A DNA stretch of 10,200 nucleotides from Chloroflexota bacterium (lineage in GTDB: Bacteria; Chloroflexota; Anaerolineae; Ardenticatenales; Ardenticatenaceae), in NCBI GenBank assembly GCA_003520455.1, contig DOUV01000882.1:870-11069 (forward strand). Reading direction: 5' to 3'. Shown piece by piece: positions 7,517 through 10,200 of the stretch. The number at the start of each line of letters is the position of its first letter. Position 1 is the stretch's first letter. Below the pieces are notes generated by a model, which ran no database searches, was not told the DNA's origin, and was given only the letters and a program-made list of their open reading frames with translations. The position numbers were made by a program, and so were the translations under genes.

Positions 7517-8776
7517 ATGAATCAGATTCTGGATTTTAACCACTGCCGGGCCGAGCGCCTCTATCGGCAGGGCCTCGAGTCCGAGCGCGAGGGCGACCAG
7601 AGCGAAGCGCTGGCCCTCTTCGAGCAGGCTGTCGAGCTCGATTCGAGCCACAGTGATGCCCGGGTGGCGCTCGCCTTCCACTACCGCCGTCTCGGGCGGC
7701 TCGACGAGGCTATCGCCCAATGTCAAGCCGCCCTGGAGATCGGGCCGCACCCGGTGGCGTACTTCAACCTGGGTCACGCGCTGATTGATAAGAACGAGCA
7801 CGAGGCCGCGCTGGAGGCGCTGCGCCGCTGCCTGGAATTACAGCCCACGTTTGCGCGGGCCCAATACGAGATCGCCTTCGTCTACTACCTCAAAAGTGAG
7901 TACGACGTTGCAATCACCGAGTTCCACCGGGCGGCGCAAATCGAGCCCGACTGGGAGACCTACTTCTTCTTGGGCGAATGCTACCGCTTCACCCGGCGCT
8001 CGTCAGAGGCGGAGCGGATGTACCGCAAGGCGATGCCGCTCGCCGGTAGTTGGGGGCAGGTGGAGATCACCAAGGCACAGCTCGAGAGCGTCGCCCGCCA
8101 GCGCGAGTTCCCGGCCGATGCCGACCTGAGCGTCAAGGATCGCTACTACTGCGACAGCGGGGTCGTCTATCTGGGTACGGCTCAGGACAGCGGCCTCGAA
8201 ATCCACCCCTACTTCTTTTATCACTTCTCCTACGACGACCTGGCCGTGACCCTCAAACGGTTCCTGGCCGTGATTGAAGCCCTCAACCTGCGCTTCAGCG
8301 CCGTCGCCCCGGTCGATATTGTGAGCCACCCGTTGGCGATGGCCCTGGCCCGCCGGCTGGGCGTCGGCACGGAGCCGCGTCCCAACGGCAACACCCTCCT
8401 GGTCCAGGCGCTGGGTGAGACGGTGGAGGGGTTGCAGGATGCGCTCGAGCGCACGCCGGGCGCCACCACCTTCTGCCTGGCCGCGAGTTGGGAAGAGGAC
8501 TGGGCGCCCGACATCCTGGGCATCCACACCCCTCTGCCCAGCAGTGTGCCCTGGTACCGCGTCGGGAGCTTCGCGCGCCTGCGTTCGGAGGCTCAAGGCG
8601 AGGCGGCCGGCCCGCTCGATCGCGGTGAGGCCGAGAGCTCATTTATCGATCCGCGCCCGGCAGAGCTGATCGCGACCGAGATTCTCCAGGCGCTCGACCG
8701 CACCCAAGATGAGCCCACCCTGCCGGCCCAGGTCAATTACTACCGAGTCGCCCACCGGCGGTTGCGCTTTCTGTGA
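7517..8776 (+). CDS. TPR-repeat protein with an unrecognised C-terminal domain
   Basis: This is a 419-residue cytoplasmic protein. Residues about 12-175 form five tetratricopeptide repeats, seen from the spaced Gly/Ala/Tyr and Pro signatures, for example EAIAQCQAALEIGPHPVAYFNLGHAL-type helical pairs ending near residues 44, 77, 110, 144 and 175. TPRs mediate protein contacts. Residues about 190-419 are a mixed alpha/beta region with RYYCDSGVVYLGTAQDSG, HPYFFYHFSYDD, VAPVDIVSHPLAMALARRLG and TTFCLAASWEEDWAPD. No catalytic family was recognised in it. There is no signal peptide or membrane helix. ATG 7517 is preferred over GTG 7469, which would add a 16-residue segment from T-rich DNA; neither has a good ribosome site. 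Its place between the carrier gene and the mutase gene suggests, but does not show, a role with acyl-CoA metabolism. Confidence 0.82.
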   Translation: MNQILDFNHCRAERLYRQGLESEREGDQSEALALFEQAVELDSSHSDARVALAFHYRRLGRLDEAIAQCQAALEIGPHPVAYFNLGHALIDKNEHEAALEALRRCLELQPTFARAQYEIAFVYYLKSEYDVAITEFHRAAQIEPDWETYFFLGECYRFTRRSSEAERMYRKAMPLAGSWGQVEITKAQLESVARQREFPADADLSVKDRYYCDSGVVYLGTAQDSGLEIHPYFFYHFSYDDLAVTLKRFLAVIEALNLRFSAVAPVDIVSHPLAMALARRLGVGTEPRPNGNTLLVQALGETVEGLQDALERTPGATTFCLAASWEEDWAPDILGIHTPLPSSVPWYRVGSFARLRSEAQGEAAGPLDRGEAESSFIDPRPAELIATEILQALDRTQDEPTLPAQVNYYRVAHRRLRFL

Positions 8777-8943
8777 GATTGGAGATGGGCGACCGGTTGT
8801 AGACTGAAGGTCGCCTGAACGTGCGTGAGGGCTACGGGCATGGATTGCGAAAGTCCGCGCCGGCCGTCTGCTGCGCGGGCGCGTCCGGCATGTAGCCCGG
8901 GTCCGATTGAGAAAGCCGCGGCGGACCAGCCATCTCCGATCTC
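8775..8943. other. Intergenic segment bounded by 14-bp inverted repeats
   Basis: GAGATTGGAGATGG (8775-8788, overlapping the TPR gene stop) is complementary to CCATCTCCGATCTC (8930-8943) at 13 of 14 positions. Inside, GGCGACC (8788-8794) pairs with GGTCGCC (8809-8815), GGGCTAC (8829-8835) with GTAGCCC (8892-8898), and GTCCGC (8853-8858) with GCGGAC (8921-8926). The last two pairs cross each other. No T-tract follows. It may be a transcript-end structure or another repeat. No gene is visible in 8777-9052. Confidence 0.4.
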
Positions 8944-8969
8944 GAACTTTCATCTCCACGATGGCGCAT

Positions 8970-9030
8970 CTCTCTTTCTGTAAAAGGAGCGCGTACGCGC
9001 TCCTTTTACAGAAAGATGAACACATCATCC
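8970..9030. repeat. R1 palindromic repeat, copy 2
   Basis: Second copy of the 61-nt unit, in the same orientation as copy 1 at 56-116. The perfect palindrome here spans 8973-9016 (22-bp arms). Against copy 1 the differences are TG to GA in the left arm, the matching CA to TC in the right arm, and one base just after the palindrome. The tail ATGAACACATCATCC is identical. It ends 22 bases before the mutase start codon, so the stem could influence its transcription or translation. Confidence 0.9.
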
Positions 9031-9052
9031 ATCTCCACAGTGGGGGAACTCC

Positions 9053-10200
9053 ATGAGCGACCACAGCAAGCAGCGTTGGGAGGAAGAAACCGTCCGGCCC
9101 TTCCTCCACAAGAGTCCCGAGCGCCAGGTTCAGTTCGAGACCCTGTCGCAGATCCCGGTCGAGCGGCTCTACACCCCTGAGGATGCGCCCATCGACTACG
9201 AGCGCGATCTGGGCTATCCCGGCGAGCCACCCTTCACCCGCGGGATCTACCCCACGATGTACCGCGGTCGCTTGTGGACGATGCGCCAGTATGCCGGCTA
9301 CGCCACCGCCGAGGAGTCCAACCGCCGCTACAAATATCTGCTTGCCAACGGCCAGACCGGTCTCTCAGTCGCCTTCGACCTGCCAACCCAGCTCGGCTAC
9401 GACGCCGACGACCCGATCGCCCTCGGCGAAGTGGGCAAGGTGGGGGTGAACATTTCCAGCCTGCGGGACATGGAGACCCTCTTCGAGGGCATCCCGCTCG
9501 GCGAAGTCTCGACGAGTATGACCATCAACGCCCCGGCCAGCGTGCTCTGGGCGATGTACATTGCCGTGGCCAAGAAGCAGGGGGTCGACCCGGCCCGCTT
9601 GCGCGGCACCATCCAGAACGACATTCTCAAGGAGTACCTGGCCCGGGGTACGTACATCTACCCTCCCGCCCCCTCGATGCGCCTTGTCACCGACACGTTC
9701 GCATACGCCAGGGACCAACTGCCCAAGTGGAACCCGATCTCCATCTCCGGCTATCACATCCGCGAGGCCGGCTCGACCGCCGTGCAAGAGGTCGCCTTCA
9801 CCTTCGCGAACGCCATCGCGTACGTCGAGGCGGCCTTGAAGGCCGGGCTCGGCATCGACGAGTTCGCGGGGCGGCTGGCCTTCTTCTTCAACGCGCACAA
9901 CAACCTTCTCGAAGAGGTGGCGAAGTTCCGCGCCGCCCGGCGGCTTTGGGCCCGGATCATGCGCGAGCGCTTCGGCGCCCGGGACCCGCGCTCGTGGATG
10001 CTGCGCTTCCACACCCAGACGGCCGGCTCGACCCTCACGGCCCAACAGCCCGAAAACAACGTCATCCGCGTCGCGCTGCAGGCTCTGGCCGCAGTACTCG
10101 GCGGGACTCAGAGTTTGCACACCAACTCGATGGACGAGGCGCTGGCGCTGCCAACCGAGAAGGCCGTCCAGGTTGCCCTGCGCACCCAGCAGATCATCGC
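9053..10200 (+). CDS. mutB: Methylmalonyl-CoA mutase large (catalytic) subunit, partial
   Basis: The first 382 codons are present and the gene continues past the window. The enzyme interconverts (R)-methylmalonyl-CoA and succinyl-CoA using adenosylcobalamin in the cytoplasm. The TIM-barrel catalytic domain is clear: [17 protein letters not shown] (66-82), [15 protein letters not shown] (103-117), [11 protein letters not shown] (185-195) and [11 protein letters not shown] (230-240). Substrate-defining residues of true methylmalonyl-CoA mutases are kept: Tyr70 (P. shermanii Tyr89), Arg198 (Arg207) and His235 (His244). Isobutyryl-CoA mutases carry Phe and Gln at the first two. The RGRLW variant and short N-terminus match the archaeal/Chloroflexi type of about 550 residues, which works with a separate cobalamin-binding subunit. 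GGGGGA at 9042-9047 precedes ATG 9053. The upstream carboxylase genes supply its substrate. Confidence 0.94.
   Translation, partial: MSDHSKQRWEEETVRPFLHKSPERQVQFETLSQIPVERLYTPEDAPIDYERDLGYPGEPPFTRGIYPTMYRGRLWTMRQYAGYATAEESNRRYKYLLANGQTGLSVAFDLPTQLGYDADDPIALGEVGKVGVNISSLRDMETLFEGIPLGEVSTSMTINAPASVLWAMYIAVAKKQGVDPARLRGTIQNDILKEYLARGTYIYPPAPSMRLVTDTFAYARDQLPKWNPISISGYHIREAGSTAVQEVAFTFANAIAYVEAALKAGLGIDEFAGRLAFFFNAHNNLLEEVAKFRAARRLWARIMRERFGARDPRSWMLRFHTQTAGSTLTAQQPENNVIRVALQALAAVLGGTQSLHTNSMDEALALPTEKAVQVALRTQQII

Noticed and set aside
8821..8870. RNase P-like motif GCGAAAGTCCG
   Set aside because: RNase P RNA needs several hundred bases with further conserved regions. The whole intergenic gap is 276 bases and the other conserved elements are missing.

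Overview
The window is GC-rich bacterial DNA with a gene style that suggests a Chloroflexota-type organism. This rests on the short (archaeal/Chloroflexi-like) methylmalonyl-CoA mutase large subunit, the separately encoded biotin carboxylase and biotin carrier, and a conserved-looking TPR protein between them. That is a judgement from sequence style, not a database match. All recognisable genes run left to right.

Region 1 (about 300-3840) is an ABC-transporter operon of the NitT/TauT (NMT1/THI5-like) class. A candidate sigma-70-like promoter (307-335) is followed by a lipoprotein substrate-binding protein (543-1508), an ATPase with a GTG start (1564-2379), a six-helix permease (2411-3154) and an unrecognised 164-residue protein with a near-perfect ribosome binding site (3256-3750). 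A clear intrinsic terminator lies at 3810-3839. The substrate cannot be read from the sequence.

Region 2 (about 3840-4920) is roughly 1.1 kb with no intact gene. It holds a candidate structured RNA with three perfect stems around one junction (4365-4473), a broken coding remnant that looks like a toxin-antitoxin fragment (4511-4712), and a 158-bp imperfect inverted repeat (4707-4864).

Region 3 (4923-10200) looks like a propionyl-CoA to succinyl-CoA module. It contains a biotin carboxylase (4923-6410), a biotin carboxyl carrier protein whose N-terminal part resembles the BT domain of propionyl-CoA carboxylase alpha (6813-7337), a TPR protein with an unrecognised C-terminal domain (7517-8776), and the start of a methylmalonyl-CoA mutase large subunit that runs off the end of the window (9053-10200). 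The carboxyltransferase subunit, the cobalamin-binding mutase subunit and the epimerase are not in the window. The inferred route is propionyl-CoA carboxylation followed by B12-dependent rearrangement of methylmalonyl-CoA.

The most unusual content is non-coding. R1 is a 61-nt repeat with a perfect 40-44 bp palindrome, present twice about 8.9 kb apart, and its arms differ only by two double compensatory changes. R2 is an approximately 82-nt hairpin-prone repeat with imperfect terminal inverted repeats, present once in each orientation on either side of the biotin carboxylase gene, plus a partial third copy.
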